DNA from: Haemophilus_A paraphrohaemolyticus_A
GTDB lineage: Bacteria > Pseudomonadota > Gammaproteobacteria > Enterobacterales > Pasteurellaceae
Assembly: GCF_003253115.1 (NCBI RefSeq)
Contig: NZ_QEQF01000003.1
Span: 1-64,000, forward strand
Direction of reading: 5' to 3'
Length of the DNA: 64,000 nt
The notes under the pieces were generated by a model. The model was not told where the DNA came from. It ran no database searches and was given only the letters and a program-made list of their open reading frames with translations. A program made the translations under genes and the position numbers. Positions 24,081 to 30,959 of the stretch are shown here, piece by piece. Positions within the stretch are counted from its first letter, which is position 1, and every line of letters starts with the position of its first letter.

Positions 24081-24473
24081 TTAAATAGAAAGTTGTTCAG
24101 GTAAGCAGTTATAGATTTTTGCTAGTTTTTCCCGTGTTTTCTTCTGTGGCTTGCTCTCTTTTCGTTCAGCCTGTGAAATAGCGGATTGTGTCAGCCCCGC
24201 CATCTCCGCTACTTCTTGTTGCGATAAATTACGGTAGATTCTCCACGCCCCTAAGCTGTTTACATTTTTTTCCGCCATAATCCATACCACTTCGTTAGGA
24301 ATGGTTACATCATCAAATTCATCTTTTTCTACTGGGATTTCCTCCCAATCCTCTTCGTTGTCATCATCGTAAGGGATTGCGTTGACTAGGAGAGATTCAT
24401 ACTCCGCAATAGGCAAAATAATAAACTCTGGCTTGCCTTGCTTGTTGTTAATGTATTTATGGGTTAAGTTCAT
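24081..24473 (-). CDS. HigA-type antitoxin with HTH domain
   Basis: 130 residues. The N-terminal ~60 residues (KPEFIILPIAEYESLL, then an acidic stretch DDDNEEDWEEIPVEKDEFDD) resemble a Phd-like / toxin-neutralising segment. The C-terminal XRE helix-turn-helix (about 72-125) reads AWRIYRNLSQQEVAEMAGLTQSAISQAERKESKPQKKTREKLAKIYNC. It would neutralise the toxin and repress the operon. It follows the toxin gene, the HigBA order. Confidence 0.85.
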   Translation of the reverse strand: MNLTHKYINNKQGKPEFIILPIAEYESLLVNAIPYDDDNEEDWEEIPVEKDEFDDVTIPNEVVWIMAEKNVNSLGAWRIYRNLSQQEVAEMAGLTQSAISQAERKESKPQKKTREKLAKIYNCLPEQLSI

Positions 24474-24511
24474 TTTGTTTTCTCCATAAGCGGGGAATAA
24501 ATCCCCACGTT

Positions 24512-24775
24512 TTAGTTATAAGTTCGTTCACTGCGTTTCATCACTGCTTTGATCTCTATCACAACGGGAACGCCATCAATTACATCAAAAAGCACTCGAT
24601 AATTTCCAACTCTTAACCTATACCCGCTTTTTGTGCCTTTGAGTTTTTTCAGGTCTAACACAACATCAGGAAAGTTTGCTAACTCTTCCGTCTTCTCTTT
24701 GATCATAGCGTGGTAACGTGAATCTATTTTCAATAGGTTCTTAGCCGCTTTTGTCGTCCAGATAACCGTATTCAT
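24512..24775 (-). CDS. RelE/HigB-type mRNA interferase toxin
   Basis: 87 residues, VIWTTKAAKNLLKIDSRYHAMIKEKTEELANFPDVVLDLKKLKGTKSGYRLRVGNYRVLFDV.....VVIEIKAVMKRSERTY. This is the standard RelE/ParE fold with the YRLRVGNYRVLF core and a C-terminal basic/aromatic end. RelE relatives cut mRNA on the ribosome; ParE relatives hit gyrase, and the sequence alone leaves both open. First gene of the pair, promoter at 24809-24837. Confidence 0.88.
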   Translation of the reverse strand: MNTVIWTTKAAKNLLKIDSRYHAMIKEKTEELANFPDVVLDLKKLKGTKSGYRLRVGNYRVLFDVIDGVPVVIEIKAVMKRSERTYN

Positions 24776-24808
24776 TTTTGTAAATACCTTATATTTTTGA
24801 ATGCCTTT

Positions 24809-24837
24809 ATTATACTTTCTAATATTTATCTAATCAA
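24809..24837 (-). promoter_or_regulatory. Promoter of the RelE/HigA operon
   Basis: On the minus strand TTGATT (24832-24837), a 17-bp spacer and a perfect TATAAT (24809-24814), about 34 bp before the toxin ATG. Confidence 0.75.
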
Positions 24838-24897
24838 TAAAATATTAAATAATTATTAGATTTTTTTCTATTGGAAGTGAAGATAAAAGTTGAAATA

Positions 24898-25020
24898 GTC
24901 ACTTTTAGTCACTTATTTTACCCCCTTAATCACTTTAGTCACTTGTCAGTCACTTGCCTTTAAACCGTTGGTATATCTATATTTCTTTCCAAAATAAGTG
25001 ACAAAAGTGACTAATTTTCA
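24898..25020. repeat. Right iteron cluster (AGTCACTT)
   Basis: AGTCACTT at 24898, 24908, 24938 and 24949, with variant AATCACTT near 24929, at spacings near 10 or 20 bp. Then AAGTGAC and AAGTGACT appear in the inverted block 24992-25020. It is the mirror of the left cluster at 12065-12180. Confidence 0.75.
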
Positions 25021-25107
25021 AAAAGTTTCGTTGAGTTTTTGGGAATAAGAAAAATATAAGAAAAAAAGCCTAGTAAAAACTAGGCTCTGAATTAGAAAGT
25101 GTGGAAT

Positions 25108-26358
25108 TTATGCGGCAAGCTGTAAATGATATTTAGGCAACGCTCCTTGTGAACATTGCTCAATAAAATCGCCCCACGCTTGCAACAATTTAAAACGCTG
25201 CTCTAAGCGTTCGCCCCTATCGTAAGCTGCTTTGATGCGGTCGCTATTCATATGCGATAAAGCAACCTCTATCAGGTCGCTATTAAAGCCTTGCTCATTC
25301 AAATAGGTGCTTGCAATGCTACGCAAACCGTGTGCTACTAGCTTTCCTTTGTAGCCCATACGTTTTATCGCCCCATTCGCTGTCTGTGTGTTTACGTGGG
25401 TTTGTGGGTTCTTCACGCTAGGGAATAGATAAACTTTACCACCACTCAATTTCTTAATCTCTCGCAATAATGCCATCGCCTGCCGTGATAGGGTAATTTT
25501 ATGTTCACGCCCCCGCTCATCTTGTTTAATGCCTTTCTGAATGTAAACCGTCCATATTCTCGAACGCTCATCAATATCTTCATATTTGGCGGTAGCTGCC
25601 TCATTTGGACGGGTCATTGTCAGTAATTGCCATAGAATTAAATAGCGGGTCTGTAAATGAATTTGAGCATTGTTCAGCGTGTAGATAAATTCGCCTAAAT
25701 CTTCAGGCTTAATCGTTTTAAAGTGTTCTACGGTTGGACTATCAAACTCTTTTGAAATGTTGGCAGTAGGATTGAACGGGATTAGTTCACGATGTAATGC
25801 GTAAGTCATTATCTCATTATGCTTTTGAATCGTCCGCTTTAACTTCTCTAGTTTTCCCTCATCTTGATATTGCTTGAACGCTTTTAACGCCATCGGTGCA
25901 GTAATCTGTGAAATTGGCAAGTGTCCAAAATGTGGCAAGAGGTTTCTTCTTATTAGGCTTTCAACATCTTTCTGATAGCCCTCTGAAAAGTTACGTTTAC
26001 TTTTGCGATACTCAAACCACGCCCACGCTACCGCCTCGTAAGTGTTCAATAGTTCCGCCTGTTGTGCCTGCTGCTGTTGTTCTCGATGGTCTTGTGGGTC
26101 GATATTCTGAGAAAGCAACAAGCTGAAATCATCTCTCATCTTCCTTGCTTGTTGCAAAGAAGTATCAGGATAAACGCCTAAGCTAATTAAAGCCCTTTTT
26201 CTAGTGAAAGGCTTGTAATAATTGAACCTCCATAGCTTTGAGCCGCTAGGTTTAATCAACAAGTAAAGCCCTTTTCCGTCCGACAAGGTAAATTCTTTAT
26301 CTTGTGGTTTAGCCCGTTCTATTTCGGTGTTCGTGAGTGGTTTAGTTATACGTGCCAT
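25108..26358 (-). CDS. int: P4-type tyrosine integrase
   Basis: 416 residues, cytoplasmic. It catalyses integration and excision at the ssrA 3' end. The N-terminal DUF4102 arm-binding domain (LSDGKGLYLLIKPSGSKLWRF...ISLGVYPDTSLQQAR, ~20-75) is followed by a core-binding domain and the catalytic domain. Catalytic residues visible are Arg250 (TRPNE), His343-x-x-Arg346, His369 and Tyr379. An arm-type repeat (26341-26351) lies inside the first codons, so integrase binding could repress its own gene. It lies 240 bp from ssrA, the usual position for a tmRNA-specific integrase. Confidence 0.95.
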   Translation of the reverse strand: MARITKPLTNTEIERAKPQDKEFTLSDGKGLYLLIKPSGSKLWRFNYYKPFTRKRALISLGVYPDTSLQQARKMRDDFSLLLSQNIDPQDHREQQQQAQQAELLNTYEAVAWAWFEYRKSKRNFSEGYQKDVESLIRRNLLPHFGHLPISQITAPMALKAFKQYQDEGKLEKLKRTIQKHNEIMTYALHRELIPFNPTANISKEFDSPTVEHFKTIKPEDLGEFIYTLNNAQIHLQTRYLILWQLLTMTRPNEAATAKYEDIDERSRIWTVYIQKGIKQDERGREHKITLSRQAMALLREIKKLSGGKVYLFPSVKNPQTHVNTQTANGAIKRMGYKGKLVAHGLRSIASTYLNEQGFNSDLIEVALSHMNSDRIKAAYDRGERLEQRFKLLQAWGDFIEQCSQGALPKYHLQLAA

Positions 26359-26484
26359 TTTTTAGTTATACGGTTTATACAGTTTAAGAAAACGCCCTAA
26401 GCCTTGATATTAAAGGCTCTAGCAAAGTTTTAGTTATACGGCTATTGCGATAACCTCATCAGTATAACTAAACGTATAACTAAA
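26341..26484. repeat. Integrase arm-type sites, right end
   Basis: TTTAGTTATAC at 26341-26351, 26361-26371 and 26429-26439, and the inverted form GTATAACTAAA at 26462-26472 and 26474-26484. The last pair is the same tandem as 11556-11578. All lie between the int coding start and the attachment repeat. Confidence 0.7.
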
Positions 26485-26524
26485 ACTCAAGGATTTGGTA
26501 GGCTCTAATAGGTACGCTTAGGAC

Positions 26525-26609
26525 AATAAAAAAGCCTCAAACCGTTGTGGTTCAAGGCTTTATAGGTTCTTTTCGAACCGCTTAGGTATCCGATTTGGTG
26601 GAGCTGGGG
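26525..26609. repeat. Right attachment-site repeat (attR) with ssrA end
   Basis: Direct repeat of 11408-11491. It includes the last bases of ssrA, then an uptake core and the ssrA terminator. Confidence 0.75.
26527..26562 (-). terminator. ssrA terminator
   Basis: On the minus strand AAGCCTTGAACC-ACAAC-GGTTTGAGGCTT followed by a T-run. It is near identical to the tRNA-Ala terminator. Confidence 0.85.
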
Positions 26610-26962
26610 GGATTTGAACCCCCGTCCGAAATTACTCCATCTTCAGTACTACACGTTTAGTCTCGTCTTTAATTTCACTTACCTCCAGCGGACAGACACG
26701 CAAGAAATAAGCTAGTTTGATTTAATTTAGTGTTTCGATCCTCAAACGGTGGCGTCCACACGATCTCGTTTTGGGTGACTTATCGAACTCCTCGTCTTAC
26801 GAGCGGAAGCTGAGGCGATAAGGCTTTAAGGCAGGTTATTAAGCTGCTAAAGCGAATTGTTCGTCGTTTGCGACTATTTTTTTGCGGTTTGTTTACGAGG
26901 CCTACCGCACCTCGACGTGCACCTTGGACTTTGCTAATCCCGTCGAATCCAGAATCAGCCCC
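26596..26962 (-). ncRNA. ssrA: tmRNA
   Basis: 367 nt, including encoded CCA. The 5' end GGGGCTGATTCTGGATTCGACG and the 3' end with T-loop GGTTCAAATCC pair as the tRNA-like domain. The tag frame on the minus strand (26871-26842, stop TAA at 26841) encodes ANDEQFALAA, preceded by the usual resume Ala context. It rescues stalled ribosomes and tags their products for degradation. The 3' end is the satellite's attachment site and remains functional-looking. Confidence 0.97.
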
Positions 26963-26975
26963 AAAAAGTTTGGTA

Positions 26976-27005
26976 ATTTTAGCAGAAAGCGGTATGATCT
27001 GTAAA
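26976..27005 (-). promoter_or_regulatory. Likely ssrA promoter
   Basis: On the minus strand TTTACA (27000-27005), an 18-bp spacer and TAAAAT (26976-26981), 13 bp before the mature 5' end. This allows for a short processed leader. It overlaps the leader of the divergent rpoH. Confidence 0.55.
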
Positions 27006-27041
27006 CTTTTTTGCAAAACAACGCAAATTACAAGGAAGAAG

Positions 27042-28013
27042 ATGAAGAAATTTGACGATATTGAAGACGCTGAAGTAATTGAACCTGAAGCAGTTGAGCC
27101 TGAAGAGATTGATGAGGCAGAATTAGCCGCTGAAAGTGGGGAGAAAACCGAAGCAATGCATCCAGCCTTGCTTTCGGGAGGAATACCTGTCACAACGGGC
27201 AATTTGGATAGCTACATCCGTATGGCAAATCAATATCCGATTTTATCTGCCGAACAAGAAAAGGAGCTGACGGAGCGTTATTATTATGATGAAGATGTTG
27301 AAGCGGCAAAGCAGCTGATTTTATCGCATATGCGCTTTGTGATTCATATCGCTCGTGGTTATTTGGGTTATGGCTTGCCTTTAGCAGATTTGATCCAAGA
27401 GGGCAATATTGGCTTAATGAAAGCGGTAAAACGCTTCGATCCAAATGTAGGCGTACGCTTGGTTTCTTTTGCCGTGCACTGGGTTAAAGCAGAAATTCAC
27501 GAATATGTGTTGAAAAACTGGCGTATTGTGAAAGTAGCGACGACCAAAGCACAGCGTAAACTCTTTTTCAATTTACGTAAAAATAAAAACCGCTTGGCGT
27601 GGTTTAATGAGGAAGAAATCAAAAAAGTCGCCGCAGATCTTGGGGTATCGGAAGATGAAGTACGTGAGATGGAATCCCGAATGACTGGGCAAGATCTCGG
27701 TTTTGATCTACCTGTTGGTGAAGATGATGACGAGGCTTACACGCCTTCAATGTATTTGGAAGACAATAGTTCAAACTTTGCTGATGATTTAGAAAATGCC
27801 GAATATACAGGTGAGGCGACCGCGAAATTAGTCTATGCACTATCTACGCTAGATGAACGCAGCCAAGATATTATCAAAACTCGTTGGTTAGATGAGAATA
27901 AGCTCACACTACACGATTTAGCCGCGAAATATGGTATTTCAGCAGAGCGTGTGCGTCAGTTAGAAAATGCAGCGTTGAAGAAAATCAAAGATGCGATTAG
28001 TTTGGAAGTGTAA
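27042..28013 (+). CDS. rpoH: Heat-shock sigma factor RpoH
   Basis: Directs RNA polymerase to heat-shock promoters. Region 1.2 (NLDSYIRMANQYPILS), region 2 (HMRFVIHIARGYLGYGLPLADLIQEGNIGLMKAVKRFDP), the RpoH box QRKLFFNLRKNK and region 4 (LTLHDLAAKYGISAERVRQLE) are all present. From the ATG at 27042 (AAGGAAG upstream) the protein is 323 residues, about 40 longer than E. coli RpoH, because of an acidic lead (EDAEVIEPEAVEPEEIDEAEL). An internal ATG at 27156 would give the usual length but has a poorer ribosome-binding site. Confidence 0.95.
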   Translation: MKKFDDIEDAEVIEPEAVEPEEIDEAELAAESGEKTEAMHPALLSGGIPVTTGNLDSYIRMANQYPILSAEQEKELTERYYYDEDVEAAKQLILSHMRFVIHIARGYLGYGLPLADLIQEGNIGLMKAVKRFDPNVGVRLVSFAVHWVKAEIHEYVLKNWRIVKVATTKAQRKLFFNLRKNKNRLAWFNEEEIKKVAADLGVSEDEVREMESRMTGQDLGFDLPVGEDDDEAYTPSMYLEDNSSNFADDLENAEYTGEATAKLVYALSTLDERSQDIIKTRWLDENKLTLHDLAAKYGISAERVRQLENAALKKIKDAISLEV

Positions 28014-28030
28014 GCATTAAGCGAAAACAT

Positions 28031-28060
28031 AAAAAAGCCCGCTACAAGCGGGCATTTTTT
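28031..28060. terminator. Bidirectional terminator, rpoH / crr
   Basis: AAAAAA-GCCCGC-TACAA-GCGGGC-A-TTTTTT. The A and T runs allow it to serve both convergent genes. Confidence 0.9.
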
Positions 28061-28064
28061 ATGA

Positions 28065-28565
28065 TTATTTTGTTAAGGTTAAAACAACTGTTTCACCTTC
28101 AACTACAGAACCTGAACGTTTTTCAAGGTTCGCAATTTCATCCATATTAGAAATCACAACAGGGGTTAATACAGATTTTGCTTTCGCTTCTAAAGTCGCT
28201 AAGTCAAATTTGATGATTGGCTCACCCACTTTAACGGTTTGACCTTCTTCCGCGATACGAGTGAAACCTTCACCTTTTAATTCAACGGTATCGATACCAA
28301 AGTGAACGAATAACTCAACGCCATCTTCAGATTCAATTGAGAATGCGTGGTTAGTTTCGAAAATTTTACCGATAGTACCATTTACTGGTGCCACGATAGT
28401 ATCGCCTGCTGGACGGATTGCTACGCCATCACCTACGATTTTCTCAGAGAAAACCACATCTGGCACATCTTCAATGTTCACAATTTCACCTGAAAGTGGG
28501 GCGATAATTTGAATTTCTTTTGCTTCTTTTTGTTTAGAACCAAATAACTTACTTAAAAAACTCAT
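28065..28565 (-). CDS. crr: PTS glucose-specific IIA component
   Basis: 166 residues, cytosolic. It carries phosphate from HPr to sugar permeases and is the main regulator of catabolite repression. The phosphorylated His88 (ELFVHFGID) and its partner His73 (TNHAFSIES) are visible. Last gene of ptsH-ptsI-crr, 79 bp after ptsI. Loops such as SGEIVNIEDVPD and GDGVAIRP are conserved. Confidence 0.97.
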   Translation of the reverse strand: MSFLSKLFGSKQKEAKEIQIIAPLSGEIVNIEDVPDVVFSEKIVGDGVAIRPAGDTIVAPVNGTIGKIFETNHAFSIESEDGVELFVHFGIDTVELKGEGFTRIAEEGQTVKVGEPIIKFDLATLEAKAKSVLTPVVISNMDEIANLEKRSGSVVEGETVVLTLTK

Positions 28566-28644
28566 AGGGAATCTCCGTTGTATGAAACAAAATTTTCATA
28601 TATTTTATACGAGAATTTTGTTTTTGTATGCTTTTTAATTAAAA

Positions 28645-30366
28645 CTAGCTTAATTTAGCGTAGAAATCGTTTACTAAACGTTCGATGTCTGCGGCAGTTG
28701 GTTGAGCTAATGCTGTATCTGCTAATGCTTTTGCATCTGCGTAGTTGATTGAACGAGCTAATTTTTTCACATGTGGTACAGAAATACCACTCATACTGAA
28801 CTCATCTAAGCCCATACCGAGCAATAATGCAGTTGCACGTACATCACCCGCTAATTCACCACACATACCAGTCCATTTACCTTCAGCGTGTGAAGCATCA
28901 ATCACTTGTTTGATTAAGTTTAACACAGATGGGGTTAATGGGTTGTATAAGTGCGCAATGATTTCGTTACCGCGGTCTACAGCTAAAGTATATTGAGTTA
29001 AGTCGTTGGTACCGATACTAAAGAAATCGACTTCCTTCGCAAGGTGACGTGCATTTACCGCTGCTGATGGCGTTTCGACCATCACGCCTAATTGTAAGTT
29101 TTCATCAAATGCTTTGCCTTCTGAACGAAGCTGCTCTTTTAAGCTTGCTACGATAGATTTTAACTCACGGATCTCTTCAACAGAGATAATCATCGGGAAC
29201 ATTACCGCTAATTTACCAAATGCTGAAGCACGTAATACCGCACGTAATTGCGTATCTAAAATCTCACGACGAGTTAAACCGATACGCACTGCACGCCAAC
29301 CTAAGAATGGGTTCATCTCTTTTGGTAAATCTAAGTATGGTAACTCTTTGTCACCACCGATGTCCATAGTACGAAGGACAACTTGTTTGCCGCCCATTGC
29401 TTCCACAATCTCTTTATAAGCTTGGAACTGCTCTTCTTCGCCAGGCAATTCGCTACGATCCATAAAAAGGAATTCGGTACGGTATAAGCCTACAGACTCA
29501 CCGCCGTTGCGTAATACGCCATCGACATCCCGGATAGTACCGATATTACCCGCAACTTCAACGCGATGACCATCTAAAGTTTCTGCTGGTAAATCTTTTA
29601 ATTTCGCTAATTCTGCTTTTTCTGCAGCAATACGAGCTTGTGTTGTTTTGAACTCATTGATTTGCGCTTCAGATGGGTTGATGTGGATTTGATTATTTTC
29701 CGCATCTAAAATCAATAAATCACCTGTGTTTACGCGTGCTGTGATATCGTTTGTTCCTACGATTGCAGGCAGTTCTAATGAACGTGCCATAATTGAGGTA
29801 TGAGAGGTACGGCCGCCAATATCCGTTACGAAACCCAATACTTTCTCAAGGTTTAATTGAGCCGTTTCAGATGGCGTTAAATCATAAGCAACAAGAATCG
29901 CTTCTTCTTGAATATCGCCTAAATCCACGATGTGCATACCTAAAATATTGCGTAATAAACGGTTACCAATATCACGCATATCTCCTGCACGCTCTTTTAA
30001 ATACTCATCATCAATTTCTGAAAGTACTGCAACTTGCTGATCGATTACTTTGCTTGCAGCTACACCTGCTGTTGATAAGTTATCGTTAATATAGCCTACG
30101 ATCTCTTCTTCTAACTCTTCATCTTCTAAAAGCATTAAATGCCCTTCAAAGATCGCTGCTTTCTCTTCGCCTAATGTGCGTAAGGCTTTCTCGTGAATCG
30201 CGGTTAATTGTGCCGCAGCTTTTGCCCGCCCATCAAAGAATTTCGCTACTTCAGCATCAACCTGATCTGCAGTGATCTTGTGAGTGTTAAGAACAATCGG
30301 TTCTTCTTTTAAAACTAATGCCTTACCAAAAACAATACCAGGAGAGGCTGCAATACCTGAAATCAT
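28645..30366 (-). CDS. ptsI: PTS enzyme I
   Basis: 573 residues, cytosolic. It takes phosphate from phosphoenolpyruvate to HPr. The active His189 lies in GGRTSHTSIMAR. The C-terminal PEP-binding barrel has GLYRTEFLFMDR, DIGGDKELPYL and the Cys loop TGMCGELAGD. Full length. 75 bp separate it from ptsH. Confidence 0.98.
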   Translation of the reverse strand: MISGIAASPGIVFGKALVLKEEPIVLNTHKITADQVDAEVAKFFDGRAKAAAQLTAIHEKALRTLGEEKAAIFEGHLMLLEDEELEEEIVGYINDNLSTAGVAASKVIDQQVAVLSEIDDEYLKERAGDMRDIGNRLLRNILGMHIVDLGDIQEEAILVAYDLTPSETAQLNLEKVLGFVTDIGGRTSHTSIMARSLELPAIVGTNDITARVNTGDLLILDAENNQIHINPSEAQINEFKTTQARIAAEKAELAKLKDLPAETLDGHRVEVAGNIGTIRDVDGVLRNGGESVGLYRTEFLFMDRSELPGEEEQFQAYKEIVEAMGGKQVVLRTMDIGGDKELPYLDLPKEMNPFLGWRAVRIGLTRREILDTQLRAVLRASAFGKLAVMFPMIISVEEIRELKSIVASLKEQLRSEGKAFDENLQLGVMVETPSAAVNARHLAKEVDFFSIGTNDLTQYTLAVDRGNEIIAHLYNPLTPSVLNLIKQVIDASHAEGKWTGMCGELAGDVRATALLLGMGLDEFSMSGISVPHVKKLARSINYADAKALADTALAQPTAADIERLVNDFYAKLS

Positions 30367-30441
30367 AATGTCATCCTTTTAAAAAGTAGTGTAAAAACAA
30401 TGGCAAGCCGAAACTTGCCATAGGAACAATAAAGGGAGTGA

Positions 30442-30702
30442 TTATTCTAAAGTAGGGATTAAATCTACTAAGAAATCCACCGCTTTTTGCTCATCTTCCC
30501 CTTCTGCGGTAATCGTAATGTTAGTGCCTTGGGTTAAACCTAAAGTTTGAAGTTTAAATAAGCTTTTTGCACTTGCAGATTTACCGCTTGAAGTGACAGT
30601 AATGTCTGAAACGAAACCTTTTGCTGCTTTCACAAATTCAGCCGCTGGGCGAGTATGTAAACCACTTGGAGCTGTAATAACAACATCTTTAGAATACGCC
30701 AT
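30442..30702 (-). CDS. ptsH: Phosphocarrier protein HPr
   Basis: 86 residues from the ATG at 30702 (GAGGAAAAAATT upstream); the longer frame to 30750 would add an unrelated lead. The phosphorylated His16 lies in APSGLHTRPAAEF. The regulatory region GKSASAKSLFKLQTLGL is conserved. First gene of ptsH-ptsI-crr. Confidence 0.97.
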   Translation of the reverse strand: MAYSKDVVITAPSGLHTRPAAEFVKAAKGFVSDITVTSSGKSASAKSLFKLQTLGLTQGTNITITAEGEDEQKAVDFLVDLIPTLE

Positions 30703-30754
30703 AATTTTTTCCTCTCTACGTAAAGAATATAAGTTTTTAAACTGAACCAACTTT

Positions 30755-30811
30755 ACTATAAAATGTATATAAATTCACGATAAAAAATAAAAAAACGTGA
30801 TAGAGTTCACA
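30755..30811 (-). promoter_or_regulatory. ptsH promoter region with CRP site
   Basis: On the minus strand TGTGAACTCTATCACG (30796-30811) matches TGTGA-N6-TCACA with one mismatch. TTATCG (30778-30783), a 17-bp spacer and TATAGT (30755-30760) form a possible promoter downstream. Confidence 0.55.
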
Positions 30812-30959
30812 TTTCTCAGCGAATTTTGTATAGAGGACAAACTAATTTAACGATTTTTTGACATTTATATTACAAATTTTAGCTGATTTTCAACCAACAA
30901 GCGGTCAAAAAATGCTAGAATTTTGCAAATTTATCTTTCAAAACAAATAAGTCTTCCAA

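Larger units (their letters stand above)
24776..25107. other. Non-coding region with promoter and right iterons
   Basis: 330 bp. It contains the toxin-antitoxin promoter, then the right AGTCACTT cluster and, at 24992-25020, the exact inverted counterpart of the left-end block. It ends at the integrase stop codon. Confidence 0.75.
11408..26609. mobile_element. ssrA-integrated phage satellite (PICI/P4-like)
   Basis: About 15 kb bounded by an 84-bp direct repeat, the right copy of which includes the 3' end of ssrA. It holds an integrase next to ssrA, an AlpA regulator, a Rha protein, a terminase small subunit, an SF3 helicase and two toxin-antitoxin pairs, all read leftward. No capsid, portal, tail, large terminase or lysis gene is present. 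That combination is the known pattern of phage-inducible chromosomal islands and P4-type satellites. A decayed prophage is the alternative, but the genes are intact and tightly coupled. Confidence 0.8.

Noticed and set aside
26868..27041. Longer rpoH start in the same frame (26868)
   Set aside because: It would lie inside the ssrA 5' half and translate the tmRNA sequence; the ATG at 27042 has a clear ribosome-binding site.
26780..27202. Open frame on the minus strand over ssrA and the rpoH start
   Set aside because: It overlaps tmRNA and rpoH and has no protein-like features or ribosome-binding site.
30812..30959. TPP riboswitch before thiP
   Set aside because: No CUGAGA-type THI box or matching stem could be found in the short leader.
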